In this document: positions 32,201 through 40,652 of the stretch, in pieces
Layout: each line of letters opens with the position of its first letter
How positions within the stretch are numbered: the stretch's first letter is position 1
Origin: Peptostreptococcus russellii
Lineage (GTDB): Bacteria; Bacillota; Clostridia; Peptostreptococcales; Peptostreptococcaceae
Length of the DNA stretch: 64,000 bases
Direction of reading: 5' to 3'
NCBI RefSeq assembly: GCF_900110295.1
Contig: NZ_FODF01000010.1
Coordinates: forward strand, 1 to 64,000
Translations under genes and position numbers: made by a program
Notes under the pieces: model-generated
Seen by the model: only the letters and a program-made list of their open reading frames with translations
Database searches by the model: none
Told to the model about the DNA's origin: nothing

Positions 32201-33607
32201 CTAGAAATTAAAGTATAGGAACGGACTGTAGCTCTCGCCAATTAATGAGGCTACTGACAGTATAAATACTATAATATAAAATATTGATACTGCTATATAT
32301 CCCTTTGCTCCAAACCTTGACTTTATATTGTTTATTACTCTACTTACTAAAGTAGTTGAACCTATCATTGCTAATAAAATGAGTTTCCATGTTGTTTTTA
32401 ATAAATACATTGCAGTTGGATCTACAATATGATTTGCTCCTATTATAAACATATTTCCGTAATATTTAATAATGTTTGAAACTCCTTGAAGGTCAAACAT
32501 TACCCAACCTATTACAACTATTAACAGACAATATAGAGTCTGTAACTTTGGACTTCTTTTTTCAAGAAATGAAAGCAATCTTGTTTTTTCAAAATATATT
32601 ATAAGACCAAAATAAAGTCCCCATATTATAAAATTCCATCTCGCCCCATGCCATAAACCTGTAATCATCCAAACTACAAAAATATTTCTTATATGTTTAT
32701 TTTTTGAACATCTACTTCCACCCATAGGAAAATAAATGTAAGTCTTAAACCAGTTCCCCAAGGAAATATGCCATCTTCTCCAAAATTCTGTAGCACTTTT
32801 TGATATATAAGGATAGTTGAAGTTTTCAGGCCACTTAAAGCCCAACATATTCCCCAATCCTATTGCCATATCTGAATAACCACTAAAGTCAAAATAAATT
32901 TGTAATGTAAATGCTATAATTCCAATCCATGCAGTTGCTGCTGACATATTTAAATCTGGCATAGATTTCACTTGAGCCCAAGTAAGTGCCAAATTGTTCG
33001 ATATAAGAACTTTTTTACCTAATCCTATAATGAATCTTTCCATTCCTATACCAAACTTTTCTGTTGTAATTACTCTGTTTCTTAACTCTGCTTCCATTTG
33101 ATTGTACTGTATAATAGGTCCAGCCCCGATTTGTGGAAATATACTAATATACAGTGCAAAATCAACTAAGCTTTTTTGTTCTTTAGTTCTTCCTGTATAG
33201 ACATCTACTATATAAGATATAATTTTAAAAGTATAGAATGAAATACCAAATGGTAAAGGTAATTCTACTATTCTAAGATTAGTTCTAAAAATCATATTTA
33301 TATTGTCTATAAAGAAACCATAATATTTGAAAAATACCAATATAGCTACATTTATTACTATTAAACATACCATATTGAACCTTGCTTCTTCCTCTTTACT
33401 CTTGTAACGGCACATCCTTTTTACACCAAACCAAGTCACTACTATTGACAAAAGTATCAATAGTAAATATCTCGGGTCACCCCAACTATAGAAGAATAGA
33501 CTCAGTAGCAAAAGAACCCAATTTCTCGATTTTTTCGGTACAAAAGTATGTAATATCATTGCTATCGGGAAGAACAAGAATAAAAATGTTAAACTAGTAA
33601 AACTCAA
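32201..33607 (-). CDS. MBOAT membrane O-acyltransferase (AlgI/DltB type)
   Basis: This roughly 468-residue polytopic protein has the MBOAT signature: YFDFSGYSDMAIGLGNMLGF, FWRRWHISLGNWFKTYIYFP, and the catalytic histidine in GLWHGARWNF. It moves acyl groups across the membrane for O-acetylation of an extracellular polymer by its DHHW partner. The start is a TTG at 33605-33607, giving the family-like SFTSLTFLFLFFP, with AAGGTG six bases upstream; a GTG three codons earlier is inside that ribosome site. It lies 15 nt after the DUF4358 gene. Confidence 0.9.
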   Translation of the reverse strand: MSFTSLTFLFLFFPIAMILHTFVPKKSRNWVLLLLSLFFYSWGDPRYLLLILLSIVVTWFGVKRMCRYKSKEEEARFNMVCLIVINVAILVFFKYYGFFIDNINMIFRTNLRIVELPLPFGISFYTFKIISYIVDVYTGRTKEQKSLVDFALYISIFPQIGAGPIIQYNQMEAELRNRVITTEKFGIGMERFIIGLGKKVLISNNLALTWAQVKSMPDLNMSAATAWIGIIAFTLQIYFDFSGYSDMAIGLGNMLGFKWPENFNYPYISKSATEFWRRWHISLGNWFKTYIYFPMGGSRCSKNKHIRNIFVVWMITGLWHGARWNFIIWGLYFGLIIYFEKTRLLSFLEKRSPKLQTLYCLLIVVIGWVMFDLQGVSNIIKYYGNMFIIGANHIVDPTAMYLLKTTWKLILLAMIGSTTLVSRVINNIKSRFGAKGYIAVSIFYIIVFILSVASLIGESYSPFLYFNF

Positions 33608-33622
33608 AACTCTCACCTTCCC

Positions 33623-34231
33623 TTACTTATAGCTATCTTTTATCGCTTTATTTATTGCACTCGTATTCTTTGCTGATATAAAATATACATAATCACCTTT
33701 CTTACTTAGTTCACTAGATGAAATTATTCCATACTGTGCTGGTGCATAATTTTTAAAACTATTTGACTGACTTTCTATTCTATTTTGTATCTTTGCCATT
33801 ACAGAATCTGCCTGACCTGGTTTGCACTTTACAACAAGTATTTCATCTGCAACCATATTGCTTTTTGGCGCAAAAAGCACAAAGTTATCATACTCCATAT
33901 CATTGATACTATATAGCTTTCTCAAAGTCAAAGCATTCCCTCTTTCAAGATCTTCGCCATCTATCTTTCTTGAAATATTTTCTGGAAGTGTTGTAAAATT
34001 AATTTCTCTTACTTTTACAAGCTGATATGCTCCTATAAAAGCAACTAAAACTATAAGAGCAAGTATTGCATACTTCTTCCTATATAGAGGGCTTGTTTTT
34101 ATAGAAGGTCTCAACCTTTTTTTATTAAACATCCTCTTAGGCTTTTCTATATCTACTGTCCTAAGTCTAGCAGTATGTTCATAATTCGTAGGAGAGACAT
34201 TACTTTTTTCTTTGTCCTTACCTTTTTCCAA
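33623..34231 (-). CDS. DUF4358 domain protein, membrane-anchored
   Basis: The 202-residue protein has a basic N-terminus, one membrane helix at about 50-68 (YAILALIVLVAFIGAYQLV), and an extracellular domain resembling DUF4358 (DNFVLFAPKSNMVADEILVVK, RIESQSNSFKNYAPAQYGI). DUF4358 genes are common next to MBOAT/DHHW cassettes in Clostridia; their function is not established. The start appears to be TTG, behind a run of six Gs. It lies between the GDSL and MBOAT genes with short gaps. Confidence 0.78.
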   Translation of the reverse strand: MEKGKDKEKSNVSPTNYEHTARLRTVDIEKPKRMFNKKRLRPSIKTSPLYRKKYAILALIVLVAFIGAYQLVKVREINFTTLPENISRKIDGEDLERGNALTLRKLYSINDMEYDNFVLFAPKSNMVADEILVVKCKPGQADSVMAKIQNRIESQSNSFKNYAPAQYGIISSSELSKKGDYVYFISAKNTSAINKAIKDSYK

Positions 34232-34246
34232 ACAAGTTCACCCCCC

Positions 34247-34990
34247 TTATAAATTCTCACTTAAGAAGAATAGCCAGTTTTTATAGAAATCATACTTTAA
34301 GTGTATTCCATCTGGTTCATAAAGATTGTTAGATGTTATTAAACCATCTGAAGAAAGATACTTAGCGCCAGTTTTTTCAGCTACTTTTTTAGCCCTTTTA
34401 TCTAACTCCGCTACATTATTATTATTTATTCTTCCATCATTCTTCTTAATAGCTTTTGATTCATCAACCTTTAGAGGAGCTTGTATATAGATTTCAACGC
34501 CCTTATCTACCTTCTTTATTTTGTTAATAAGTTCTATATATGAACTTTCAAACTTATCTGTAGACTCTCCATTCAGGTCATTGGCTCCATATAAAATAAC
34601 TATCTGTTTAGGTTTAAGCTTTTCTATTTCCTTAATATGCTTATCTGCCTGATTTACATGTTCTCCTTTTTTAGCTAGAACACTTGATGAATCAAGTATT
34701 CCTCCTACCTTTAGATATTCTGTAATAGAATCTCCCAAGAATACTACATCTTCAAACCTAGACTTTGCCTTTGCCATATTAAATTTTGAAATAGAAGTAT
34801 CTGGATTTACTTCATCGATTTCCTCTTCGACCTTATCCCTGTTTTGTCCCGCTTGTGCCTTTAAATTTTTCATAGTCCAGTCAATACTCTGAAGAGGAGT
34901 CTTCGCAGTATCAGCCGCAAAAGCTTTTGAACACAGTAAAGCCGTTCCGGATATCAACACAGCCATTGCTATCACTTTACTTTTTTTCAT
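34247..34990 (-). CDS. Secreted GDSL/SGNH-family hydrolase
   Basis: The 247-residue protein begins with a signal peptide (MKKSKVIAMAVLISGTALL, probable cut after AFA). It carries the SGNH blocks: FLGDSITEY with the nucleophile Ser, LYGANDLNG, and PDGIHLKYDFY with the catalytic Asp-His. It is probably an esterase or acetyltransferase that acts on the acetylated cell-surface polymer, given its place as first gene of the cassette. Confidence 0.85.
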   Translation of the reverse strand: MKKSKVIAMAVLISGTALLCSKAFAADTAKTPLQSIDWTMKNLKAQAGQNRDKVEEEIDEVNPDTSISKFNMAKAKSRFEDVVFLGDSITEYLKVGGILDSSSVLAKKGEHVNQADKHIKEIEKLKPKQIVILYGANDLNGESTDKFESSYIELINKIKKVDKGVEIYIQAPLKVDESKAIKKNDGRINNNNVAELDKRAKKVAEKTGAKYLSSDGLITSNNLYEPDGIHLKYDFYKNWLFFLSENL

Positions 34991-35377
34991 ATTTTAACAT
35001 CCTATCTAATAATATTTTCCTGAATATATTGTCATACCTTTCCACTTTATAGTTACCCTAAAATAAAAAACACAATATAAAAATTAAACAATTATCTATG
35101 TACTATACATTGATAAAAATATATTCCCATAAAAAATTGACTATTTTAAAAATAACGATTTTCTCAAATACGTCATTAAAAAAAATGGTCTCTAACTTAT
35201 ATATTTTAATTAAGTATTTTTCATTTTATATATTGCTATAAAAACGGCATTATACTCATATTATAGCATAAAGAACTTCTTAAAATCTTGTTTTTTTCAA
35301 AAAAAGCTGTATAACTTAAGCATCATATTATAGTATAATAAGTATAAAGTAATCGATGTTAATAAGGAGGTGAAAAT
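34991..35377. other. Divergent intergenic region, AT-rich
   Basis: 387 bases between the O-acetylation operon and a small membrane protein gene. TATAAT at 35334-35339 may be a -10 for the latter. I see no coding frame or larger structure. Confidence 0.55.
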
Positions 35378-35614
35378 TTGATAATAAACAATGTTAATGC
35401 TCTTCAAATTTTCTTGGTGACTTTTCTTGCAATGTCTTTAAACGTAGTACTTCCAACTATTCTTTTTATAAAAGCTAAGTCTGCTTCAAAAGATAAAAAG
35501 TCATTTATCAAGAACTTAATATTTTTTGTGATAATTCCGGAGTTAATATTTTTACTACTTAGTATTTATGGAGTCTATAAAGTTGTTATGATTAATCTTT
35601 CTAAGTTGTTTTAA
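35378..35614 (+). CDS. Small two-helix membrane protein, unknown
   Basis: The 78-residue product has two hydrophobic helices (about 9-31 and 46-71) joined by a short basic loop (KAKSASKDKKSF), with no motif I recognise. Support for a real gene is a perfect AAGGAGGTG 7 nt before the TTG start and a possible TATAAT 40 nt upstream. It has no obvious operon partner. Confidence 0.6.
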   Translation: MIINNVNALQIFLVTFLAMSLNVVLPTILFIKAKSASKDKKSFIKNLIFFVIIPELIFLLLSIYGVYKVVMINLSKLF

Positions 35615-35800
35615 TTAATTTTTTAACATAAATATAAATATATAAAATTATTTTTTCTAGAATTTATTTTTCTATTCTCTAAAGTAATTATTTAAACTTT
35701 AAACACAATCATATTTATCTATTTGTGTATATCTTAGTAGAAATATATACTATATATTCTTAAAAGGACTTATATACAAGTGAAAAATGAGGTAGAAACA

Positions 35801-36231
35801 ATGAAATATAATTCAGGATGTATGGTATGTGGAGCAGATTTAGTTTATTCACACGAATTGATGTATAGCCAATGTTCTATTTGTGGCGCAGGTGTTGGCA
35901 GTGGAATATTTACATCTGTAATTAAGTGAGCAACACCACTTACAAAATATTCATGGGTTTTTTCAAATAAAATGAAAGCCATGTTCTCTCTTCAATCGGA
36001 GAAATCGGCGGTCCTAGATGTTGTAAAAGAAATAGTTTCATTGATATTATAAAGGCAAGTGAATTTTTATTTGATGAAACATGTAAAAAACTATTTGACT
36101 TTGAATACGCCAAATCAGTTTACACTTATAAAAGCAAAAACAAAGAATGTATAAAAATGGATTGTCCTTTCTTTTTAAATAATTATTGTAAAAAAAGCTG
36201 TTGCACAAATTATATAAACAAAGTTATATAA
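35801..36231 (+). pseudogene. Decayed DUF5714-like cysteine-rich protein gene
   Basis: An ATG frame at 35801-35929 encodes 42 residues with two zinc-ribbon-like pairs (CMVCGADL and CSICGAG), then stops. A second open segment at 35980-36231, in a different frame and without a start, encodes 83 residues with GEIGGPRCCKRNSF, CKKLFDF, KECIKMDCPFF and YCKKSCC. Together they look like the ends of a DUF5714 protein whose central part is lost. The ribosome site before the ATG is weak (GAGG). The region's end is overlapped by the terminator hairpin at 36193-36245. Confidence 0.65.
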
Positions 36232-36245
36232 TGGCAACAGCTTTT
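36193..36245. terminator. Bidirectional terminator hairpin
   Basis: AAAAGCTGTTGC (36193-36204) pairs with GCAACAGCTTTT (36234-36245), and the inner ATTATATA/TATATAAT extends the stem. It lies between the convergent DUF5714 remnant and the lactonase-fold gene. Confidence 0.7.
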
Positions 36246-36263
36246 AAAAAAGTATCTTAAATT

Positions 36264-37295
36264 TTACTCCACTACACAAACAGTTTCAGCTGCTTCTATA
36301 TCCATTCCCTTTAGATATTCAAGCTTGCCTGTTTTCTTGTTTCTCTTAAAGACTTTTACATAGTCACCATTTTGATGTCCTATAAATACAAATCTTTCAT
36401 CGCTATTAAAATTAAAATCTCTAGGTGTATCACCTTCTGTTTTTAACAACTGTAATAGTTCTAAACTACCATCTTCAAGAATCTTAAATGCAGCTATGCT
36501 ATTGTGTCCTCTATTACTAGCATATAAAAACTCTCCATCAGAACTTATTTTAATAGCTGCTGCGGTATTCTTTCCATCATAGTCATTTGGAATAGTTGAT
36601 ATACTATCTACATATGAAAATTCACCACTACTAAAATCATAATTCAATATGTCAATTCTAGAATTTAATTCACCTATTAAATATGCCTTTCTTCCATCTT
36701 TTGAAAAAACAATATGTCTTGGACCCATTCCTGCTTCTGTTTTATATGTTGAAATAAGCCTGTGATTTCCATCTTCTGTAATATAATAGGTGTGAACTGC
36801 ATCATCTCCCAAATCTATTACTATTAGATACTTATCAAAAGGATCTTTTATAGACATATGACACTTTGAAGAATCTTGATCTGGACTGACCTTACCCTTA
36901 CCATTAAATTGTATGGTAGACTTTCTCTCAAGCTCTAAATTATCATCAACACCGATAATATCAAGCCTACCCATATGGTAATTGCTTGAATAAACTAAAT
37001 TCTTTTTCTCATCAAAATACAAATGACAAGGTGCCTTTATCATACCAGCCAAAGTATCTACTAAAACATACTTACCATTCTCTTTTTTATAAGATGCTAC
37101 ACCTCCGCCATCTCTTGCTGTAATAGAAAATAACCTGTCCCCATTAGCTGATTTTGCCAAGTATGTAGGAGATGACTCTTCTATTAATTGATTTTTGCTA
37201 AACTTAATATTTCTATCTATATCATATTCTACATCAAATATATGTATGCCTTTATTGTTTTTTCTTGTATATCCGCTTAAAAAAAGTTGTTCCAT
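36264..37295 (-). CDS. Lactonase-family beta-propeller protein (YbhE/Pgl-like)
   Basis: The 343-residue protein matches the 7-bladed lactonase family (PF10282 type). Repeated blades contain motifs such as PTYLAKSANGDRLFSI, GPRHIVFSKDGRKAYL, ISSDGEFLYASNRGHNSIAAF and TEGDTPRDFNFNSDERFVF. The best-known member is 6-phosphogluconolactonase, but many relatives are unassigned and no pentose-phosphate genes are nearby, so I leave the symbol empty. It has no signal peptide and is probably cytoplasmic. GGAGG lies 5 nt before the ATG. It appears monocistronic. Confidence 0.85.
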   Translation of the reverse strand: MEQLFLSGYTRKNNKGIHIFDVEYDIDRNIKFSKNQLIEESSPTYLAKSANGDRLFSITARDGGGVASYKKENGKYVLVDTLAGMIKAPCHLYFDEKKNLVYSSNYHMGRLDIIGVDDNLELERKSTIQFNGKGKVSPDQDSSKCHMSIKDPFDKYLIVIDLGDDAVHTYYITEDGNHRLISTYKTEAGMGPRHIVFSKDGRKAYLIGELNSRIDILNYDFSSGEFSYVDSISTIPNDYDGKNTAAAIKISSDGEFLYASNRGHNSIAAFKILEDGSLELLQLLKTEGDTPRDFNFNSDERFVFIGHQNGDYVKVFKRNKKTGKLEYLKGMDIEAAETVCVVE

Positions 37296-38032
37296 TACAT
37301 CCTCCTTCTGAACTATCTGTTCACTAATTCCTCTACAAACTAGTTCGAATCAAACGTATATCAAAAACACTTTAGTTTATTCTGCATTATTTACACAATA
37401 CAAAAATAAAACTGCGCCTAATAAACTGATTCCTACTCTCCACACTTTTCATATTTTCAAAGTGTAAAACTTTCACTTTTTTCTAATATAATTTATACCC
37501 ATTCAATATGTACTTATAAACTGCGAATATATTCTTGCTATTATATTTTAAAATCAAGCTAGTCTAGACCTCTAACTAATTACTTAAATATAAATAGTTA
37601 TGTCTGCAATTTAAAATTTTGTTACGAAATACTTTTAATACCAATTAAACCATAGATGCCTTGCTTTTCCATATTTACCAAATATATGTTTATGCTCTAT
37701 ATTCATATTTCAATGAATATACTACTGCTATTGTTTTAATTCTATATTATTTTGAGAATATATTCAAATATTCTGTGAAAATATAAGGGAAAAACAATAG
37801 TAAGACATCGCTATATTTATTTATTCTATTAAAAACAGCTCTTTTTATAAATATATATAAATAAAAATCAATATTACATTTTTTACTAAAGCTTTGTTTT
37901 TATATTTCCCACTATAATACTAAATAAAAAACTGCCATAGTACAATATTTATAGGGAATTCTATATAAATATTATACTTTATGACAGTTTTGTTTTTGTT
38001 ATTTTAAATTTTTTTATATTATCTTAAATTTT
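37296..38032. other. Long AT-rich intergenic region
   Basis: 737 bases. The terminator of the ABC operon occupies 37927-37990. The remaining 630 bases contain no frame with a ribosome binding site, no repeat family and no recognisable RNA. It may contain gene remnants decayed beyond recognition. Confidence 0.55.
37927..37990 (-). terminator. Terminator of the radical SAM-ABC operon
   Basis: A long imperfect stem runs from AAAACTGCCATAG to CTTTATGACAGTTTT with an AATATTTATA inner helix. The minus strand then continues with TTTTTTATTTAG. Confidence 0.7.
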
Positions 38033-38794
38033 TTATTTTGACATAAGCATATTAAGAAGTTTTTTCTTAATTTCAACAAATTCTATATCGCTTATTATGT
38101 CTATACTTCTTGGTCTTTTAAAATTTATATCTATTACATCTATTATTTTACCTGGATTTTTACTCATTACCATTACCTTGTCTGCAAGTAATATGGCCTC
38201 TTCTATATCATGTGTAACAAATACAATAGAAGGCTTGTAATGTTCCCATAATCTCAATGTAAGCCCCTGCATCTCTACTCTTGTCTGATAGTCAAGAGCT
38301 GAAAAAGGCTCGTCCATAAGCAACATCTCAGGCTCCATTATAAGTACCCTTGCAAGCGATACTCTCTGCTGCATACCTCCTGAAAGGCTCTTTGGATAAT
38401 ATTTTTCATAAGATTTTAACCCTATTTCATTTATATATGAAGATATTTTTTCAGATATTATCTTACTATTTTCTTTTCTTATTTTGAGACCATATCCTAT
38501 ATTATCCTCTACATTCATCCAATCAAATAAGGCTGGTTTCTGAAATATATATCCTCTTTCAGAAGAAGGTGAAGATACTTTTTTAGATTTAAATATTATC
38601 TCGCCTTCATAGTCATTATTTATACCACCAATAGCACTTAAAAGCGTTGATTTTCCACAACCACTTGGACCTATAATACTAACTATTTCACCTTTTCTTA
38701 TATCTAGGTTTACATCTTCTAATATTTTTTTATATTCTTGATTATTTGAGTATCCAAGATTAAGTCCTTTAACACTGAGTATTTTCTCTTTCAT
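38033..38794 (-). CDS. ABC transporter ATPase (SsuB/TauB type)
   Basis: The 253-residue ATPase has Walker A GPSGCGKSTLL, Q-loop IFQKPALFDW, signature LSGGMQQRVSLARVL, Walker B LLMDEPFSALD and the H-loop FVTHDIEEA. By these it belongs to the nitrate/sulfonate/taurine import group. It energises the permease just upstream (10 nt gap) and is last in the operon rSAM-SBP-permease-ATPase. Confidence 0.92.
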   Translation of the reverse strand: MKEKILSVKGLNLGYSNNQEYKKILEDVNLDIRKGEIVSIIGPSGCGKSTLLSAIGGINNDYEGEIIFKSKKVSSPSSERGYIFQKPALFDWMNVEDNIGYGLKIRKENSKIISEKISSYINEIGLKSYEKYYPKSLSGGMQQRVSLARVLIMEPEMLLMDEPFSALDYQTRVEMQGLTLRLWEHYKPSIVFVTHDIEEAILLADKVMVMSKNPGKIIDVIDINFKRPRSIDIISDIEFVEIKKKLLNMLMSK

Positions 38795-38804
38795 AATATC
38801 ACTC

Positions 38805-39593
38805 CTAATCCATTGGTCTAAGTATCTTATATATTCCTAACAGTAGAAGGTCACATATTCTACCAAGTAGAGCTATTGAAAGCATACAGACTATTATCAT
38901 ATCTACATTGCCAAGCATTCTAGAATCCATCATAACGGCTCCTAGTCCTTCATTAACCCCTGTCAATTCACCAAGTACTAGATATGCCCAGCACACTCCC
39001 ATTCCCAATCTTAGACCAGAAAATATTCCTGGTAAAGAAGATGGCAAAATCACGGTTCTAAGAACTTGTTTTGAATTTGCCCCTAGAACTTTACTTGCAT
39101 CGATTAAAATTTTATCTACATCTGATACAGCTCTAAGTGTATTTACATAAACTGGAAAGAAGGCTGCCAAGGCAATAAGGAATATCGTTGTTTTGTTTCC
39201 TACTCCAAACCAAACCATAGCAATAGGAAACCAACCTATTCCTGGTATCATTCTTATAATATGTATAAATGGATCAAAGAGTCTTTTTATATATGAAAAG
39301 TATCCCGAAAGAACACCTAAGAAGATTCCAAGAAATGATGAAATCAAAAATCCCACAAATACTCTATATGAGCTGGCAGCTGCATTTTTAAAAAATGTTC
39401 CTGAATAAGTTGATAAATTATCATTCCCAAAAATAAAGTCTATAAACCCTTTTATAACTTTTGTTAATGATGGGATTAAATATTCAGGTGTCTTTAAAAG
39501 TATAGGTAAAATAGCCCACGATGCTATAAATATAATTGGCACTATGAAATTCACAAAATCAAAGTTGCTATTTTTATTTATACTTTTTTTCAT
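38805..39593 (-). CDS. ABC transporter permease (SsuC/TauC type)
   Basis: About 262 residues with six membrane helices and the coupling motif region ILIDASKVLGANSKQVLRTVILPSSLPGIFSGLRLG, typical of BPD_transp_1 permeases of the sulfonate/nitrate/thiamine-precursor group. The start is taken at the ATG (39593) behind GGTG; a GTG four codons upstream overlaps the end of the binding-protein gene. The transported substrate is unknown. Confidence 0.9.
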   Translation of the reverse strand: MKKSINKNSNFDFVNFIVPIIFIASWAILPILLKTPEYLIPSLTKVIKGFIDFIFGNDNLSTYSGTFFKNAAASSYRVFVGFLISSFLGIFLGVLSGYFSYIKRLFDPFIHIIRMIPGIGWFPIAMVWFGVGNKTTIFLIALAAFFPVYVNTLRAVSDVDKILIDASKVLGANSKQVLRTVILPSSLPGIFSGLRLGMGVCWAYLVLGELTGVNEGLGAVMMDSRMLGNVDMIIVCMLSIALLGRICDLLLLGIYKILRPMD

Positions 39594-39604
39594 ACTTATC
39601 ACCA

Positions 39605-40591
39605 CTATTTAAGATCTTTTTTTGCATTATCAAGGAAAGTTAAATCAAACATAGCATCGACATCTGGAACCTTGTCTATCATGTCCATTTCCTTCATTCT
39701 CTCTGCTAATTTCTTTACTTCTTCTATAGTCTTTGGAGTTATATCCCAAGTAAGATCTATATTTTCAGTAGGTTTTTCAAGATATTTTTTCTCTGTTCCA
39801 AACTTAGCTGACATATCTATCCATTCATCTTTATGATCCATCAGATACTTAGTAGACTCAACATGCATATCTACCATTCTTTGTACTAATTCTGGATCTT
39901 CCTTTATTTCCTTGTCAGTTGTTATCATAGCAGCATTTATATAACCTATACTATCGTCATAGTAAGGGTATTCAAGAACTTTGCCGTATCCATCTTCCAT
40001 AGCTATTGATGGATATGGTTCTCCACTACAAAAAGCATCTATAGACTTAGATGCAAGAGCCTGTCCCATATCAAAGAAATCTATCTTTTTTAAAGTAACA
40101 TCCTTGTTAGGATCTAGCCCTGCTCTATTTAAAACTTCAAGAAGTAAAATATGATGCATAGTTCCAGGAACATACGCTATAGTCTTTCCTTTAAGGTCTT
40201 TTATATCATTTATATTACTTTCTTTTCCAACTACAAGTGCAGAACATTTTTCAGTCATACTTGCAACTACCTTTATGGGCTCTCCTTTTGAAGCTGCCAT
40301 TATAGCTGTTACCCATGTCGTTCCACAAAAATCAATATTACCTGACAATAGAGCTGTTTTCATATCTCCAGGATTTGTAAAAGGCTTAACCTCTACATTT
40401 TCATTTTTATTTTCAAATTTGTCATACAGAAATGGCTGTATAGTTTGGGCTGTTTTCCAAGTTCCCACTTTAATTTCTTGCTTCTTGCTGTCATCTGTTT
40501 TAGTTTCTGTCTTCTTGTCCTTGTTTCCACAAGCAACCATTGACAAAGACAGTACTGCAATAGATACAAGCATTAATAGTTTTTTCTTCAT
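39605..40591 (-). CDS. Substrate-binding lipoprotein (SsuA/NMT1-like)
   Basis: The roughly 328-residue lipoprotein has a lipobox SMVAC, then a two-lobed fold: IKVGTWKTAQTIQPFLYDKF, LLSGNIDFCGTTW, DLKGKTIAYVPGTMHH and FCSGEPYPSIAMEDG. These resemble binding proteins for sulfonates, nitrate or the thiamine precursor HMP. The ATG at 40591 lies 5 nt after GGAGG. It is second in the operon, 61 nt after the radical SAM gene, which hints that the ligand is a precursor or product of that enzyme. Confidence 0.88.
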   Translation of the reverse strand: MKKKLLMLVSIAVLSLSMVACGNKDKKTETKTDDSKKQEIKVGTWKTAQTIQPFLYDKFENKNENVEVKPFTNPGDMKTALLSGNIDFCGTTWVTAIMAASKGEPIKVVASMTEKCSALVVGKESNINDIKDLKGKTIAYVPGTMHHILLLEVLNRAGLDPNKDVTLKKIDFFDMGQALASKSIDAFCSGEPYPSIAMEDGYGKVLEYPYYDDSIGYINAAMITTDKEIKEDPELVQRMVDMHVESTKYLMDHKDEWIDMSAKFGTEKKYLEKPTENIDLTWDITPKTIEEVKKLAERMKEMDMIDKVPDVDAMFDLTFLDNAKKDLK

Positions 40592-40652
40592 AATAACCTC
40601 CAATAAAATCTATTTCTATATATCGGAATCATCCGATTTTTAGACACTTTAA

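Noticed and set aside
35801-35929. Complete 42-residue zinc-ribbon protein
   Set aside because: The following segment encodes the matching C-terminal end in another frame, so a decayed longer gene is the simpler reading.
36264-37295. Naming the lactonase-fold gene pgl
   Set aside because: The propeller family contains many members of other or unknown function and there is no pentose-phosphate context.
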